Source of the DNA: Paraburkholderia bryophila
GTDB lineage: Bacteria; Pseudomonadota; Gammaproteobacteria; Burkholderiales; Burkholderiaceae
Direction of reading: 5' to 3'
NCBI RefSeq assembly: GCF_013409255.1
Contig: NZ_JACCAS010000001.1
Span: forward strand, 4,278,001-4,342,000
Length of the DNA: 64,000 nt
This document shows, piece after piece, positions 1-9,134 of the stretch (positions are counted from its first letter, which is position 1; each line of letters begins with the position of its first letter). Below the pieces are notes generated by a model. That model was not told where the DNA came from and made no database searches. It saw only the letters and a program-made list of their open reading frames with translations. The translations under genes and the position numbers were made by a program.

Positions 1-53
1 AGGAAATTCAGGCGAAGACCGGTGCGCCGCTCGATGTGAGCGCGGTGAGTTGA
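1..53 (+). CDS. C-terminal end of an unidentified protein (partial)
   Basis: An open frame enters from the left edge (third frame) and stops with TGA at 51-53. The visible tail reads EIQAKTGAPLDVSAVS. That is too short to assign a family. It is followed by a 7-bp inverted repeat (71-77 with 90-96) and then a strong terminator at 172-205, so it is probably the last gene of an upstream transcription unit. Confidence 0.5.
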   Translation, partial: EIQAKTGAPLDVSAVS

Positions 54-171
54 GTGGTGGGCTGGGCGGTGCGCTTTGCAGTGAGATGTAAAGCGCGGCG
101 CGAGGCGGGTTGAGATTCTGTCTCTGACTCGGTGCGCCGCCGGTGCTGCGACCGGCCAGTGTGATTGCAAG

Positions 172-205
172 GCGGGCGAGGCGTGTGCCTCGCCCGCTTT
201 TGTTT
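172..205 (+). terminator. Rho-independent terminator
   Basis: An 11-bp perfect stem (172-182 with 187-197) closes a 4-base GTGT loop and is followed by TTTTGTTT. It lies about 120 bases after the partial gene at the left edge. The rest of the 54-356 gap shows no gene; the downstream hydrolase must start from a promoter somewhere in 206-340. Confidence 0.85.
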
Positions 206-356
206 GTGCGCGGCGGATCCGGGTCTGAGGTTGTCCTATGCCGTTTGGCCGATCCTTGTCGCATGGCAAAGCGGTTTACAATCCCTTGAGGATTGGATGC
301 CTTATCGGCCCGTGCTGTGCCGGGCTGAATCCGCAGTGCTTTTGCAAGGAGCCCCG

Positions 357-1271
357 ATGACCGCACCAACGTCCGCTTTCAACGCCGAGCCAGCCGTTCC
401 GCGCCAACGTTATGTGCAGTGCGCCAGCCCCGCGGGGTTGCACCGCGTTGCGTACACCGAATGGGGCGATCCGGCCAATCCACGCGTGCTGGTATGCGTG
501 CATGGCTTGACGCGCTCGGGGCGTGACTTCGATCGTCTCGCGGCGCAATTCGCCAACACTTACCGTGTGGTGTGTCCGGACGTGGCGGGGCGAGGCTTGT
601 CATCATGGCTTGCCAACCCCAACTTCTATAGCGTGCCGCAGTATGTGGCCGACATGGTCACGCTGATCGCGCGCCTGAACGTCGAAACGGTCGACTGGTT
701 CGGCACCTCGATGGGCGGTCTGATCGGCATGGCGCTCGCCGGTCTGCCCGAGACGCCGATTCGCAAGCTGTTGCTGAACGACGTCGGTCCGCATCTCGAA
801 CCGGTGGCCGTGCAGCGTATCGGCGACTACCTCGGCAAGCCCGTGCGTTTCGACACGCTGCAACAAGGCGTCGACTACGCGGCATTGCTCGCGAAAACTT
901 TCGGTCCGCTCACGCCGGACGAATGGCGCGAAATCAACACGCCGCTGCTGCACGAAAAAGACGGCGCATGGCTCATGCGCTACGACCCGCGCATTGCCGA
1001 GCCATTTGCCGCGATTACCGAAGAGGCGGCCAAACTCGGCGAGGCCGTGCTGTGGCGTTCTCTGGCGGCTTTTCAGGGGCCGGTGCTGGTGGTGCGCGGC
1101 GAGCAGTCCGATTTGTTGTCGCGTGAAACCGTCACGCAGATGACCGAGACTGGGGCCGCCGTGTCGAGCGTGGAAATTGCCGGTGTCGGGCATGCGCCGG
1201 CGTTTCTGTCGGCCGATCAGATCGACGTTGCGCGGCAGTTCTTCATCGGGCGGGCGGCCGACGCGTCATAA
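357..1271 (+). CDS. alpha/beta hydrolase
   Basis: 304-residue soluble alpha/beta-fold hydrolase. The nucleophile elbow reads GTSMGG with Ser118; the oxyanion HG pair is at 49-50; the likely acid is Asp252 (GEQSD) and the base His279 (GVGHAP). The ATG at 357 is preferred over longer readings because AAGGA lies at 346-350 at good spacing and the upstream extension does not look like protein. It precedes a RidA protein and relA on the same strand with about 95 and 75 base gaps, so co-transcription is possible. The substrate cannot be told from sequence; esterase, lactonase or C-C hydrolase roles are all possible. Confidence 0.8.
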   Translation: MTAPTSAFNAEPAVPRQRYVQCASPAGLHRVAYTEWGDPANPRVLVCVHGLTRSGRDFDRLAAQFANTYRVVCPDVAGRGLSSWLANPNFYSVPQYVADMVTLIARLNVETVDWFGTSMGGLIGMALAGLPETPIRKLLLNDVGPHLEPVAVQRIGDYLGKPVRFDTLQQGVDYAALLAKTFGPLTPDEWREINTPLLHEKDGAWLMRYDPRIAEPFAAITEEAAKLGEAVLWRSLAAFQGPVLVVRGEQSDLLSRETVTQMTETGAAVSSVEIAGVGHAPAFLSADQIDVARQFFIGRAADAS

Positions 1272-1366
1272 TATGCAGTTCCGCGTGGCGTCCGATTCGG
1301 GCGTTATGCAGGGGCGTCATGCGGAAAGCATCTCCGATCAATTTTTAACCCAACTCAGGATTCTTC

Positions 1367-1720
1367 ATGGCAGTCATTCGTCATCACGTCGGCAAGCGCC
1401 TCTCCGAAATCGCCGTGCATAACGGCACGGTGTACCTCGCAGGCCAGATCGCCGAAGACGCGGATCAGGACATCACGGGTCAGACGCGCGAAGTGCTCGG
1501 CCACATAGACCGTCTGCTGGGTGAGGTGAACAGCGACAAGTCGCAGTTGCTGTCGGTGCAGATCTATATCTCGGACATGGTGCACTTCGCCGGCATGAAC
1601 GCCGTGTGGGACGAGTGGGTTGCACAAGGCGACACGCCGCCGCGCGCTACCGTCGAAGCCAAGCTCGCGAACCCGAAGTGCCTCGTCGAAATCGTCGTGG
1701 TCGCAGCGCAGCGCGACTAA
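1367..1720 (+). CDS. RidA/YjgF/YER057c family protein
   Basis: 117 residues with the RidA/YjgF trimeric fold signature: the N-terminal AVHNGTVYLAGQIA segment and the C-terminal PPRATVEAKLANPKCLVEIVV segment, the latter containing the arginine (PPRATVE) and the terminal glutamate (LVEI) that in true RidA bind and hydrolyse reactive imine/enamine intermediates. That activity removes 2-aminoacrylate-type by-products of PLP enzymes. AGGA upstream of ATG supports this start. A second, partial RidA protein lies at the right end of the window, so this organism has several paralogues. Subfamily and exact substrate are not resolved here. Confidence 0.85.
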   Translation: MAVIRHHVGKRLSEIAVHNGTVYLAGQIAEDADQDITGQTREVLGHIDRLLGEVNSDKSQLLSVQIYISDMVHFAGMNAVWDEWVAQGDTPPRATVEAKLANPKCLVEIVVVAAQRD

Positions 1721-1794
1721 GCCGCGCGCAGCCGTCGTTGTCGTTCACCTTCCGTTGATTCGTCTGGCCCGTCGGGCCGTCGCACCGTCGCACC

Positions 1795-4038
1795 ATGAAT
1801 ACCGAAACCGTTACGAGCACGCCGCACCCCCTCCCGTCCTTCGACGAAGCGATGGCGTTCGTGCGCGAACATGCGGGCGAGGTGCGGTTGTCGTCGGGCG
1901 AGTTGCTGGCGGATCACGCGGCGGGCACGGCGTCGATCATGCGCACGCTCAATGTCGATCCGCCGGCGGTGCTGGCGGCGGCGCTGTTTGCGTTGACGCC
2001 GCATCTGCAGGATCCGGAGCGTGTGATCGCCGACAACTTCGGCGAGGAGGTCGCGCAACTGGTCGGCGACGTGCGCAAGCTGCTGCGTCTCGGCACGGTC
2101 AGCTTGCGTGCCGCGCAGAACGCGATGCCCGAAGCCGGGCGGGACGCGCAGGCCGCGCGCCGCGCGCAGGTCGAAGCGTTGCGCAAGATGCTGCTCGCGT
2201 TCGCGCAAGATATTCGCGTGGTGCTGATCCGGCTCGCGTCGCGTCTGCAATCTATGCGCTATTACGCTGCGGCGAAGATCACGCCGTCGCCTGACGTGGC
2301 GCGCGAAACGCTCGACATTTACGCGCCGCTCGCCAATCGGCTCGGCATCTGGCAACTGAAGTGGGAGCTCGAAGATCTCGCGTTCCGCTTCGAGGAGCCG
2401 GTCACGTACAAGCGCATTGCCAAGCTGCTCGACGAGAAGCGCGTTGAGCGCGAGGGCTATGTCGCGCAGGCTATTGAGCGCCTGCAGCAGGAACTGGCCG
2501 CGGCGGATATCCGCGCCGAAGTCAGCGGTCGGCCAAAACACATTTACAGTATCTGGCGCAAGATGCGCGGCAAGGAATTGGACTTTGCCGAGCTGTACGA
2601 CGTGCGCGCGTTTCGCGTGATCGTGCCGGACATCAAAGATTGCTACACCGTGCTCGGCATCGTGCACAACCTGTGGCAACCGGTGCCGCGAGAGTTCGAC
2701 GACTACATCTCGCGGCCCAAGCCGAACGGTTATAAATCGCTGCACACGGTCGTGATCGGCGACGACGGCCGCGCGTTCGAAGTGCAGATTCGCACGCACG
2801 AAATGCATCAGTTCGCCGAATACGGCGTGGCGGCGCACTGGCGCTACAAGGAAGCGGGCACGCGAGGTTACGGCGGCCAGTTCAGCGCCAATGAGAAGTA
2901 CGATGAGAAGATCGCGTGGTTGCGGCAATTGCTCGCGTGGAAAGACGAGGTTTCGGAAGGCGAGCATGGCGAGAAGCGCGCGGCGCAGCCGTGGGAACAA
3001 CTACGCCAGGCCACGCTCGACGACGACCACATCTACGTGCTGACGCCGCAGGCGCGCGTGATTCCGCTGCCGCATGGTGCGACGCCCGTCGACTTCGCGT
3101 ATCACCTGCATAGCGAGCTGGGGCATCGTTGCCGTGGCGCGCGCGTCGACGGCGCGATGGTGCCGCTCAATACGCCGCTGCAGAACGGCCAGACGATCGA
3201 GATCGTCGCGGTGAAGGAGGGCGGTCCGTCGCGCGACTGGCTGAACCCGCAGCTCGGCTATCTGCAAAGCCCGCGCGCGCGGCAGAAAGTGCGCGCGTGG
3301 TTCAACGCGGTCGAAGTGCAGGAGCACATCGCCAGCGGACGTGCCATGGTCGAAAAGACCTTGCAGCGCGAAGGCAAGACTTCGGTCAACCTCGATCAAC
3401 TTGCGGCCAAGCTGGGCTTCAAGACGACCGACGATCTGTTCTCGGTGGTGGGCAAGGAAGAGTTCAGTCTGCGGCTCGTCGAGCAGGCGTTGCACGACGC
3501 ACCGCCGCCCGAGCCCATGGTCGAGGCGCCTGCGCAATTCGAAAAGCGCAGCAGCGGTGCGAGCGTCGCGCGCGGCGCGTCCACCGGTGTGCTGGTAGTC
3601 GGCGTCGACGCGTTGCTGACGCAGCTCGCGCGTTGCTGCCGGCCCGCACCGCCGGACGATATCAGCGGCTTCGTCACGCGCGGCAAAGGCATGTCGATTC
3701 ACCGCAGCGATTGCCCGACGTTCCTGCGCATGGCGGATCGCGCGCCGGAACGCGTGTTGCAAACCGCATGGTCGGCAGACGTGATGAGTGGTCGCGGCCA
3801 GTCGGTCTATCCGGTTGACCTCAGCATCGAGGCGACGGACCGGCAGGGTTTGCTGCGCGACATCTCCGAAGTTTTCGCGCGCGAGAAAGTGAATGTGATC
3901 GGTGTGAAGACGCAATCGCGCCGCAATACCGCGTTCATGCAATTTACTGTCGAGGTGTCGAACTCCGCGCAGATCCAGCGCGCGTGCACGGTGCTCGGCG
4001 AAGTGACGGGCGTGGTGCGCGCGTCGCGCAAGAGTTGA
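1795..4038 (+). CDS. relA: GTP pyrophosphokinase RelA, (p)ppGpp synthetase
   Basis: 747 residues, essentially the length of E. coli RelA (744). Domain order: degenerate N-terminal HD hydrolase domain (about 20-190), (p)ppGpp synthetase domain (about 240-365), TGS domain (about 405-470) and C-terminal ACT domain (about 665-745). The HD region lacks the His-Asp metal motif (ALFALTPH where hydrolases have HDxxED). The synthetase loop reads EFDD at residues 300-303, the EXDD form of monofunctional RelA rather than the RXKD form of bifunctional SpoT. It should therefore only make (p)ppGpp from ATP and GTP/GDP on stalled ribosomes. It lies upstream of tRNA-Val and thrS, a conserved Burkholderia arrangement. 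Confidence 0.95.
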   Translation: MNTETVTSTPHPLPSFDEAMAFVREHAGEVRLSSGELLADHAAGTASIMRTLNVDPPAVLAAALFALTPHLQDPERVIADNFGEEVAQLVGDVRKLLRLGTVSLRAAQNAMPEAGRDAQAARRAQVEALRKMLLAFAQDIRVVLIRLASRLQSMRYYAAAKITPSPDVARETLDIYAPLANRLGIWQLKWELEDLAFRFEEPVTYKRIAKLLDEKRVEREGYVAQAIERLQQELAAADIRAEVSGRPKHIYSIWRKMRGKELDFAELYDVRAFRVIVPDIKDCYTVLGIVHNLWQPVPREFDDYISRPKPNGYKSLHTVVIGDDGRAFEVQIRTHEMHQFAEYGVAAHWRYKEAGTRGYGGQFSANEKYDEKIAWLRQLLAWKDEVSEGEHGEKRAAQPWEQLRQATLDDDHIYVLTPQARVIPLPHGATPVDFAYHLHSELGHRCRGARVDGAMVPLNTPLQNGQTIEIVAVKEGGPSRDWLNPQLGYLQSPRARQKVRAWFNAVEVQEHIASGRAMVEKTLQREGKTSVNLDQLAAKLGFKTTDDLFSVVGKEEFSLRLVEQALHDAPPPEPMVEAPAQFEKRSSGASVARGASTGVLVVGVDALLTQLARCCRPAPPDDISGFVTRGKGMSIHRSDCPTFLRMADRAPERVLQTAWSADVMSGRGQSVYPVDLSIEATDRQGLLRDISEVFAREKVNVIGVKTQSRRNTAFMQFTVEVSNSAQIQRACTVLGEVTGVVRASRKS

Positions 4039-4139
4039 TGCGTGAGCGGTGGTCTGTGTGCGTCGTTGTCTCTGCAGAGGCCTTGGCTCTACACGCTCGT
4101 TCAGGTGGGTAGAAATTTAAAGTCGATGCATAAAAGTAC

Positions 4140-4168
4140 TTGCCAAGCGGTGTGGCGCTCCATATAAT
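4140..4168 (+). promoter_or_regulatory. sigma-70 promoter of tRNA-Val
   Basis: TTGCCA (4140-4145), a 17-base spacer and a perfect TATAAT (4163-4168). The mature tRNA begins at 4180, 11 bases after the -10 box, so the leader is only a few bases long. Confidence 0.85.
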
Positions 4169-4179
4169 CTCGTTTCTTC

Positions 4180-4256
4180 AGGCTCGTAGCTCAGCTGGTT
4201 AGAGCACCACCTTGACATGGTGGGGGTCGTTGGTTCGAGTCCAATCGAGCCTACCA
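4180..4256 (+). tRNA. tRNA-Val (anticodon GAC)
   Basis: A 77-base cloverleaf. The acceptor AGGCTCG pairs with CGAGCCT, followed by A and an encoded CCA (4254-4256). The D arm has GCTCAGCTGGTTAGAGC. The anticodon stem CCACC/GGTGG holds the loop TTGACAT with anticodon GAC. The T arm carries GGTTCGAGTCC. It reads GUC/GUU valine codons. Confidence 0.97.
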
Positions 4257-4419
4257 ACGAAAGAGAAATTCCGGTTTTGCCGGGGTTTCGCAAACTGCAG
4301 TAAGCGTCTTTGGCGCAAAAGGCGAATACGGTTATGACACCGCGAACGTTGACCGAGACTACTTCGGAGCGACGCTAGTCGAGGACCACTTTCGCCAATG
4401 TAGTTTGCAGGAAATGTGA
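4257..4419 (+). other. Structured spacer between tRNA-Val and its terminator (possible ncRNA or long trailer)
   Basis: No credible protein start is present. Two complementary pairs are nested: GCAAACT at 4290-4296 with AGTTTGC at 4402-4408, and inside it GGCGAA at 4321-4326 with TTCGCC at 4391-4396. An inner GACTA/TAGTC pair is also visible. The segment ends at a strong terminator, so either the tRNA transcript carries a roughly 200-base trailer or a separate small RNA lies here. This is inference from complementarity only. Confidence 0.35.
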
Positions 4420-4454
4420 ATGCGGCCCCTCGAAAGCGGGGCCGCATTTTTTTT
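4420..4454 (+). terminator. Rho-independent terminator before thrS
   Basis: A 10-bp perfect stem (4420-4429 with 4438-4447) is followed by eight consecutive T. It separates the tRNA-Val unit from thrS, which starts 55 bases downstream. Confidence 0.9.
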
Positions 4455-4508
4455 GGCTTTTAGACCTGGTTGTATGTGCCACCGCCGGTCGGCACCACGG
4501 AGAACGCA

Positions 4509-6416
4509 ATGGTTTCGATACGTCTGCCTGACGGTTCTGTTCGACAGTACGAGCATCCGGTGACCGTCGCCGAAGTGGCCGCCTCGATCGGCCCCGGCCT
4601 CGCGAAGGCCGCGCTCGGCGGGAAGATCGACGGTGAACTGGTCGATACGTCCGCGCTGATCGATCACGACGTGGCGCTCGCCATCGTCACCGAAAAAGAC
4701 GCCGACGGTCTCGACATCATTCGTCACTCCACGGCGCACTTGCTCGCGTATGCGGTGAAGGATCTGTTTCCGGAAGCGCAGGTCACGATCGGCCCGGTGA
4801 TCGACAACGGCTTCTACTACGACTTCGCATACAGCCGTCCCTTCACGCCGGAAGATCTGGAAAAGATCGAAAAGCGCATGCAGGAGCTCGCCAAGAAAGA
4901 CGAGCCGGTTTCGCGCCGTGTAGTGTCGCGCGAAGAAGCGGTCGACTACTTTAAGAGCATCGGCGAAAAGTACAAGGCCGAAATCATCGAATCGATTCCG
5001 TCCAGCGACGATATCAAGCTGTACTCGCATGGCGGCTTCACCGATCTGTGCCGCGGCCCGCACGTGCCGTCCACCGGCAAGCTCAAAGTCTTCAAGCTGA
5101 TGAAGGTGGCGGGCGCCTACTGGCGTGGCGATTCGAAGAACGAGCAATTGCAGCGCATCTACGGTACGGCCTGGACCAAAAAAGAAGACCAAGAGGCGTA
5201 TCTGCACATGCTCGAAGAGGCCGAGAAGCGCGACCACCGCAAGCTCGGCAAGCAACTCGATCTGTTCCATATGCAGGACGAGTCGCCGGGCATGGTGTTC
5301 TGGCATCCGCGCGGCTGGACGCTGTGGCAGCAGGTCGAGCAGTACATGCGCCGTCGCGTGAACGACGCGGGTTACCTCGAAATCAAGACGCCGATGATCA
5401 TGGACCGTTCGCTGTGGGAAGCGTCGGGCCACTGGCAGAACTATCGTGAAAACATGTTCACGACGGAATCGGAAAAGCGTGACTACGCGATCAAGCCGAT
5501 GAACTGCCCGGGTCACGTGCAGGTGTTCAATCACGGCTTGCGTTCCTACCGTGATCTGCCGCTGCGTTACGCGGAGTTTGGTTCGTGCCACCGCAATGAA
5601 TCGTCGGGCGCATTGCATGGCCTGATGCGAGTGCGTGGTTTCGTGCAGGACGACGCGCACATTTTCTGTACCGAAGACCAGTTCATCAGCGAATCGATCG
5701 CATTCAACACGCTAGCCATGAGCGTGTACAAGGACTTCGGCTTCGACAAGGTCGAGATCAAGTTGTCGCTGCGTCCGGACGCGCGCGCCGGCACGGACGA
5801 AACATGGGATCGCGCGGAGCAGGGTCTGCGCGAAGCGCTGACCGCGTGCGGCGTGACGTGGGAAGAGTTGCCGGGCGAGGGCGCGTTCTACGGTCCGAAG
5901 GTCGAATACCACATCAAGGATGCCCTCGGCCGCTCGTGGCAATGCGGTACGCTGCAGCTCGATATGGTGCTGCCGGAGCGTCTGGGCGCCGAATACGTCG
6001 CGGAAGACAATGGCCGTCGCCGGCCGATCATGCTGCACCGGGCAATCGTCGGATCAATGGAGCGGTTCCTTGGCATTCTGATCGAGCACCACGCTGGTGC
6101 AATGCCGTCCTGGCTCGCACCGATGCAGGTCGTGGTGATGAATATCGCGGAAAATCAGACCGAATATGCACGCTCGCTAGCCCAATCGTTGCAAAAACAA
6201 GGGGTTAGAGTAGAGGCCGATTTGCGCAACGAGAAGATTAGCTATAAAATACGCGAGCACACGCTGGAAAAGGTGCCGTACCTGCTTGTGGTCGGCGACA
6301 AAGAGCGTGAAGCCCAAACGGTAGCCGTGCGTGCCCGTGGTGGTGTCGATCTGGGCGTTATGCCTCTCGATACCTTCATTGAGCGTCTGCGCCATGACGT
6401 GCAGTCGTTCAACTGA
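4509..6416 (+). CDS. thrS: threonyl-tRNA synthetase
   Basis: 635-residue class II aminoacyl-tRNA synthetase charging tRNA-Thr. The start at 4509 ([10 protein letters not shown]) matches the family N terminus, and GGAG lies at 4498-4501. Domain order: TGS (1-60), editing domain with its HSTAHLLAY zinc/editing motif and a CRGPHVP segment, class II catalytic core, and C-terminal anticodon-binding domain. Core motifs include [22 protein letters not shown] and [11 protein letters not shown]; the catalytic zinc ligands are the Cys of MNCPGH and later His residues. It heads the conserved thrS-infC-rpmI-rplT-pheST cluster and ends 49 bases before the infC start codon. Confidence 0.97.
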   Translation: MVSIRLPDGSVRQYEHPVTVAEVAASIGPGLAKAALGGKIDGELVDTSALIDHDVALAIVTEKDADGLDIIRHSTAHLLAYAVKDLFPEAQVTIGPVIDNGFYYDFAYSRPFTPEDLEKIEKRMQELAKKDEPVSRRVVSREEAVDYFKSIGEKYKAEIIESIPSSDDIKLYSHGGFTDLCRGPHVPSTGKLKVFKLMKVAGAYWRGDSKNEQLQRIYGTAWTKKEDQEAYLHMLEEAEKRDHRKLGKQLDLFHMQDESPGMVFWHPRGWTLWQQVEQYMRRRVNDAGYLEIKTPMIMDRSLWEASGHWQNYRENMFTTESEKRDYAIKPMNCPGHVQVFNHGLRSYRDLPLRYAEFGSCHRNESSGALHGLMRVRGFVQDDAHIFCTEDQFISESIAFNTLAMSVYKDFGFDKVEIKLSLRPDARAGTDETWDRAEQGLREALTACGVTWEELPGEGAFYGPKVEYHIKDALGRSWQCGTLQLDMVLPERLGAEYVAEDNGRRRPIMLHRAIVGSMERFLGILIEHHAGAMPSWLAPMQVVVMNIAENQTEYARSLAQSLQKQGVRVEADLRNEKISYKIREHTLEKVPYLLVVGDKEREAQTVAVRARGGVDLGVMPLDTFIERLRHDVQSFN

Positions 6417-6465
6417 GCCACTTGGCAGCGCGGCTCGTTTTTTTAAATTTTAGAGGAAACGTAAC

Positions 6466-6990
6466 ATCGCTACTGATAAGTCTGCGCACCGCATCAACGG
6501 TGAAATTACGGCACCCGAGGTGCGTCTGGTCGGAGTCGAGAACGAACCGCTCGGCATCGTGAAACTCGCTGATGCGTTCCGCATGTCGGAACAGCAAGAT
6601 GTCGATCTGGTTGAAATCGCCCCGCAAGCGGTTCCGCCAGTTTGCCGCTTGATGGACTACGGCAAGTTCAAGTACTCGGAAGCGAAGAAGCAGCACGAGG
6701 CCAAGCTCAAGCAGAAGATTGTCCAGGTCAAGGAAGTCAAATTCCGCCCTGGCACTGATGACGGCGATTACAACGTCAAGCTGCGCAACCTCATTCGCTT
6801 CCTCGACGACGGCGACAAGACGAAAATCACGTTGCGTTTCCGTGGCCGCGAAATGGCTCACCAGGAAATCGGTATGCGCGTGCTTGAGCGCCTGCGCACA
6901 GACCTCGACGAAGTCGGTCAGGTCGAGCAGATGCCTAAAATGGAAGGACGCCAGATGATCATGGTGATCGCTCCGAAGAAAAAGAAGTAA
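6466..6990 (+). CDS. infC: translation initiation factor IF-3 (ATC start codon)
   Basis: 174 residues when started at the ATC at 6466-6468, giving [20 protein letters not shown], the expected IF-3 N terminus. The first standard start in frame (GTG 6520) would remove 18 conserved residues. AGAGGA at 6452-6457 is well placed for the ATC. Rare AUU/AUC-type starts on infC are known to let IF-3 repress its own translation. The N domain (about 1-75) and C domain (about 85-174, ending IAPKKKK) are both complete. A GAGCC/GGCTC hairpin followed by T7 (6415-6443) lies between thrS and infC and could act as a weak attenuator. Confidence 0.95.
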   Translation: MATDKSAHRINGEITAPEVRLVGVENEPLGIVKLADAFRMSEQQDVDLVEIAPQAVPPVCRLMDYGKFKYSEAKKQHEAKLKQKIVQVKEVKFRPGTDDGDYNVKLRNLIRFLDDGDKTKITLRFRGREMAHQEIGMRVLERLRTDLDEVGQVEQMPKMEGRQMIMVIAPKKKK

Positions 6991-7233
6991 GCGACTTGAG
7001 CAGCGGCGCGCTGTGTGGCGTGCGCTCTGATCGTGAAAGATTGAAACGATGCGGTGCCGGGTGTCCGGTGCGGGATCGGCAGGTTTCGGAACGGCGCAGT
7101 AGTAGGCGCCGATTCCTGAAAAGCGGCCGCCAGCGGTATCGGCGGTCTGCATACCAAGTGGAATGGGTTTCGAAGGGCGGGTGATGGCCTCTGGCCGACC
7201 GCACACCCATATCCATCTAATAATGGAGTTGTC
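6991..7233 (+). promoter_or_regulatory. Long infC-rpmI spacer, candidate L20 autoregulatory leader
   Basis: 243 bases without a credible gene lie inside an otherwise tight cluster. In E. coli the rpmI-rplT leader folds and binds ribosomal protein L20, which represses both genes. A GGGCGGGT/ACCCGC-like complementarity just before rpmI (about 7175-7212) fits a structured leader. No conserved motif was recognised with certainty. Confidence 0.35.
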
Positions 7234-7431
7234 ATGCCGAAGATGAAGACCAAGAAGAGTGCTGCAAAGCGCTTCGTGGTGCGTCCGGGCGGTACCGTCA
7301 AGCGCGGTCAGGCCTTCAAGCGCCACATTCTTACCAAGAAGACCACCAAGAACAAACGCCATTTGCGCGGTTCGACGGCAGTTCATGATGCAGATATGAA
7401 CTCCGTGCGCGCAATGCTTCCGTTCGCTTAA
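7234..7431 (+). CDS. rpmI: 50S ribosomal protein L35
   Basis: 65 residues, the usual L35 length, very basic, opening [14 protein letters not shown] and containing [11 protein letters not shown] and NKRHLRG, all hallmarks of L35. The protein is part of the large ribosomal subunit. GGAG precedes the ATG. It lies 29 bases before rplT, as in most bacteria, and the pair is normally co-translated and repressed together by L20. Confidence 0.98.
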   Translation: MPKMKTKKSAAKRFVVRPGGTVKRGQAFKRHILTKKTTKNKRHLRGSTAVHDADMNSVRAMLPFA

Positions 7432-7460
7432 CCCTTAACCGAAACTCATAGGAGCAAGAT

Positions 7461-7820
7461 ATGCCTCGAGTAAAACGTGGGGTTACCGCACGGGCCCGTC
7501 ACAAGAAGATCATCAAGCTGGCCAAGGGTTACCGCGGCCGTCGCAATAACGTCTATCGCATCGCCAAGCAGGCGGTCATGCGCGCAGGCCAATACGCCTA
7601 CCGCGATCGCCGCAACAAGAAGCGTGTGTTCCGTGCATTGTGGATCACGCGTATCAACGCGGCGGTGCGTCAGCACGACATGACGTACAGCGTGTTCATC
7701 AACGGCCTGAAGAAGGCTTCGATCGAACTCGACCGCAAGGTGCTGGCCGACATGGCTGTGTTTGACAAGGCTGCTTTTGCTGCGATCGTTCAGCAGGTGA
7801 AAGCCGCCGTTGCAGCCTGA
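7461..7820 (+). CDS. rplT: 50S ribosomal protein L20
   Basis: 119 residues opening [16 protein letters not shown], followed by [17 protein letters not shown], the standard L20 sequence. It binds 23S rRNA early in large-subunit assembly and in E. coli also represses its own operon. GGAGC precedes the ATG. A terminator hairpin follows at 7895-7924. Confidence 0.98.
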
Positions 7821-7894
7821 TTGCGCTTCTGGCAATTAACACTGCGTGGTTCGTTGTAGCGAACATCCGGTAGTCTCGGTGACGCTGCAACAAA

Positions 7895-7924
7895 AACGGG
7901 GCTCCTCACCGAGCCCCGTTTTTG
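7895..7924 (+). terminator. Terminator or attenuator between rplT and pheS
   Basis: A 10-bp perfect stem (7895-7904 with 7911-7920) with a 6-base loop is followed by a T-run to 7924. It sits 55 bases before the pheS start codon. In enterics pheST is attenuated through a Phe-rich leader peptide (pheM); I see no Phe-rich leader ORF here, so plain termination is the simpler reading. Confidence 0.85.
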
Positions 7925-7978
7925 TTGGTAGAACCAGTTTTGCTTCGATTGAACACTGACGTTGAAATGATGGGATCA

Positions 7979-8992
7979 ATGGATCTGGACCAGATTGTCG
8001 CCGACGCGCAAAAAGCCTTCGCAGAAGCCTCCGACGTCACCACCCTCGAGAACGAGAAAGCGCGCTTTCTTGGCAAATCGGGTGCGCTGACCGAGCTATT
8101 GAAGGGCCTTGGCAAACTCGATCCCGAAACGCGCAAGACCGAAGGCGCACGGATCAACCTCGTCAAGCAACAAGTGGAAGCCGCGTTGACGGCGCGCCGT
8201 CAGGCATTGGCCGACGCGTTGCTGAATCAGCGCCTCGCCGCTGAAGCCATTGACGTCACGTTGCCCGGTCGTGGCACCGGCGCAGGCAGCCTGCACCCGG
8301 TGATGCGCACGTGGGAGCGCGTCGAACAGATTTTCCGGTCGATCGGATTCGACGTGGCCGACGGCCCCGAAATCGAAACCGACTGGTACAACTTCACCTC
8401 GCTGAACAGCCCGGAAAACCATCCGGCGCGTTCAATGCAGGACACGTTCTACGTCGACGGCAAAGATGCCGACGGCCGTCAACTGCTGCTGCGCACCCAT
8501 ACCAGCCCGATGCAGGTGCGCTACGCGCGTACCAACACGCCGCCGATCAAAGTGATCGTGCCGGGCCGCACGTATCGCGTGGACAGCGACGCGACGCATT
8601 CGCCGATGTTCAACCAGGTCGAAGGCCTGTGGATCGACGAGAACATCAGCTTCGCGGACCTGAAGGGCGTCTATACCGACTTCCTGAAGAAATTTTTCGA
8701 ACGCGACGACATTCTCGTGCGCTTCCGTCCGTCGTATTTTCCGTTCACCGAACCGTCGGCTGAAATCGACATGCTGTTCGAAACGGGCAAGAACGCCGGC
8801 AAGTGGCTCGAAATTTCGGGCTCCGGCCAGGTGCATCCCACGGTGATTCGCAACATGGGTCTCGACCCGGAGCGCTATATCGGCTTCGCGTTCGGCAGTG
8901 GCCTCGAACGGCTCACCATGTTGCGCTACGGCGTGCAAGACCTGCGTCTGTTCTTCGAAAACGACCTGCGTTTCCTGCGTCAATTCGCCTGA
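7979..8992 (+). CDS. pheS: phenylalanyl-tRNA synthetase alpha subunit
   Basis: 337 residues from the ATG at 7979 ([11 protein letters not shown]), the family N terminus; a further 19 codons upstream overlap the terminator and are not protein-like. An N-terminal coiled-coil arm (about 1-85) precedes the class II catalytic domain. Class II motifs are visible around [29 protein letters not shown] and the C-terminal [14 protein letters not shown]. It forms the alpha2beta2 enzyme with PheT and carries the active site for Phe activation. Alpha subunits of this class contain the Ala/Gly residue that sets amino-acid selectivity in GFAFG. Confidence 0.97.
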   Translation: MDLDQIVADAQKAFAEASDVTTLENEKARFLGKSGALTELLKGLGKLDPETRKTEGARINLVKQQVEAALTARRQALADALLNQRLAAEAIDVTLPGRGTGAGSLHPVMRTWERVEQIFRSIGFDVADGPEIETDWYNFTSLNSPENHPARSMQDTFYVDGKDADGRQLLLRTHTSPMQVRYARTNTPPIKVIVPGRTYRVDSDATHSPMFNQVEGLWIDENISFADLKGVYTDFLKKFFERDDILVRFRPSYFPFTEPSAEIDMLFETGKNAGKWLEISGSGQVHPTVIRNMGLDPERYIGFAFGSGLERLTMLRYGVQDLRLFFENDLRFLRQFA

Positions 8993-9023
8993 ACCGCGCG
9001 GTCGAACGCGACAAGCATAGAGC

Positions 9024-9052
9024 GCGAATGGCATGCAAAGCGTGCCGTTCGC
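9024..9052 (+). other. Hairpin in the pheS-pheT spacer
   Basis: Ten paired bases with one G-T wobble (9024-9033 with 9043-9052) and a 9-base loop lie in the 142-base gap between pheS and pheT. There is no T-run, so it is not a standard terminator; it could be a processing or stability element. Confidence 0.4.
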
Positions 9053-9134
9053 AGCGTCCCCGGCAGAGTCCAGAGAAGCACCAAGGCAGCATCGCCGGAC
9101 GTGGACCTAACCTGATCAGAACGTACACAGAACC

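Noticed and set aside
4216..4419. A plus-strand frame (GEYGYDTANVDRDYFGA...) open from the tRNA to 4419.
   Set aside because: It has no start codon in frame and begins inside the tRNA. The protein-like look is not enough; kept only as a possible structured RNA.
4199..4447. A short minus-strand frame reading ...LDWTRTNDPHHVKVVL.
   Set aside because: It is the antisense of the tRNA-Val gene and a known spurious translation of such tRNAs.
7835..7978. A pheM-like leader peptide for pheST attenuation.
   Set aside because: No short frame with consecutive Phe codons precedes the terminator hairpin.
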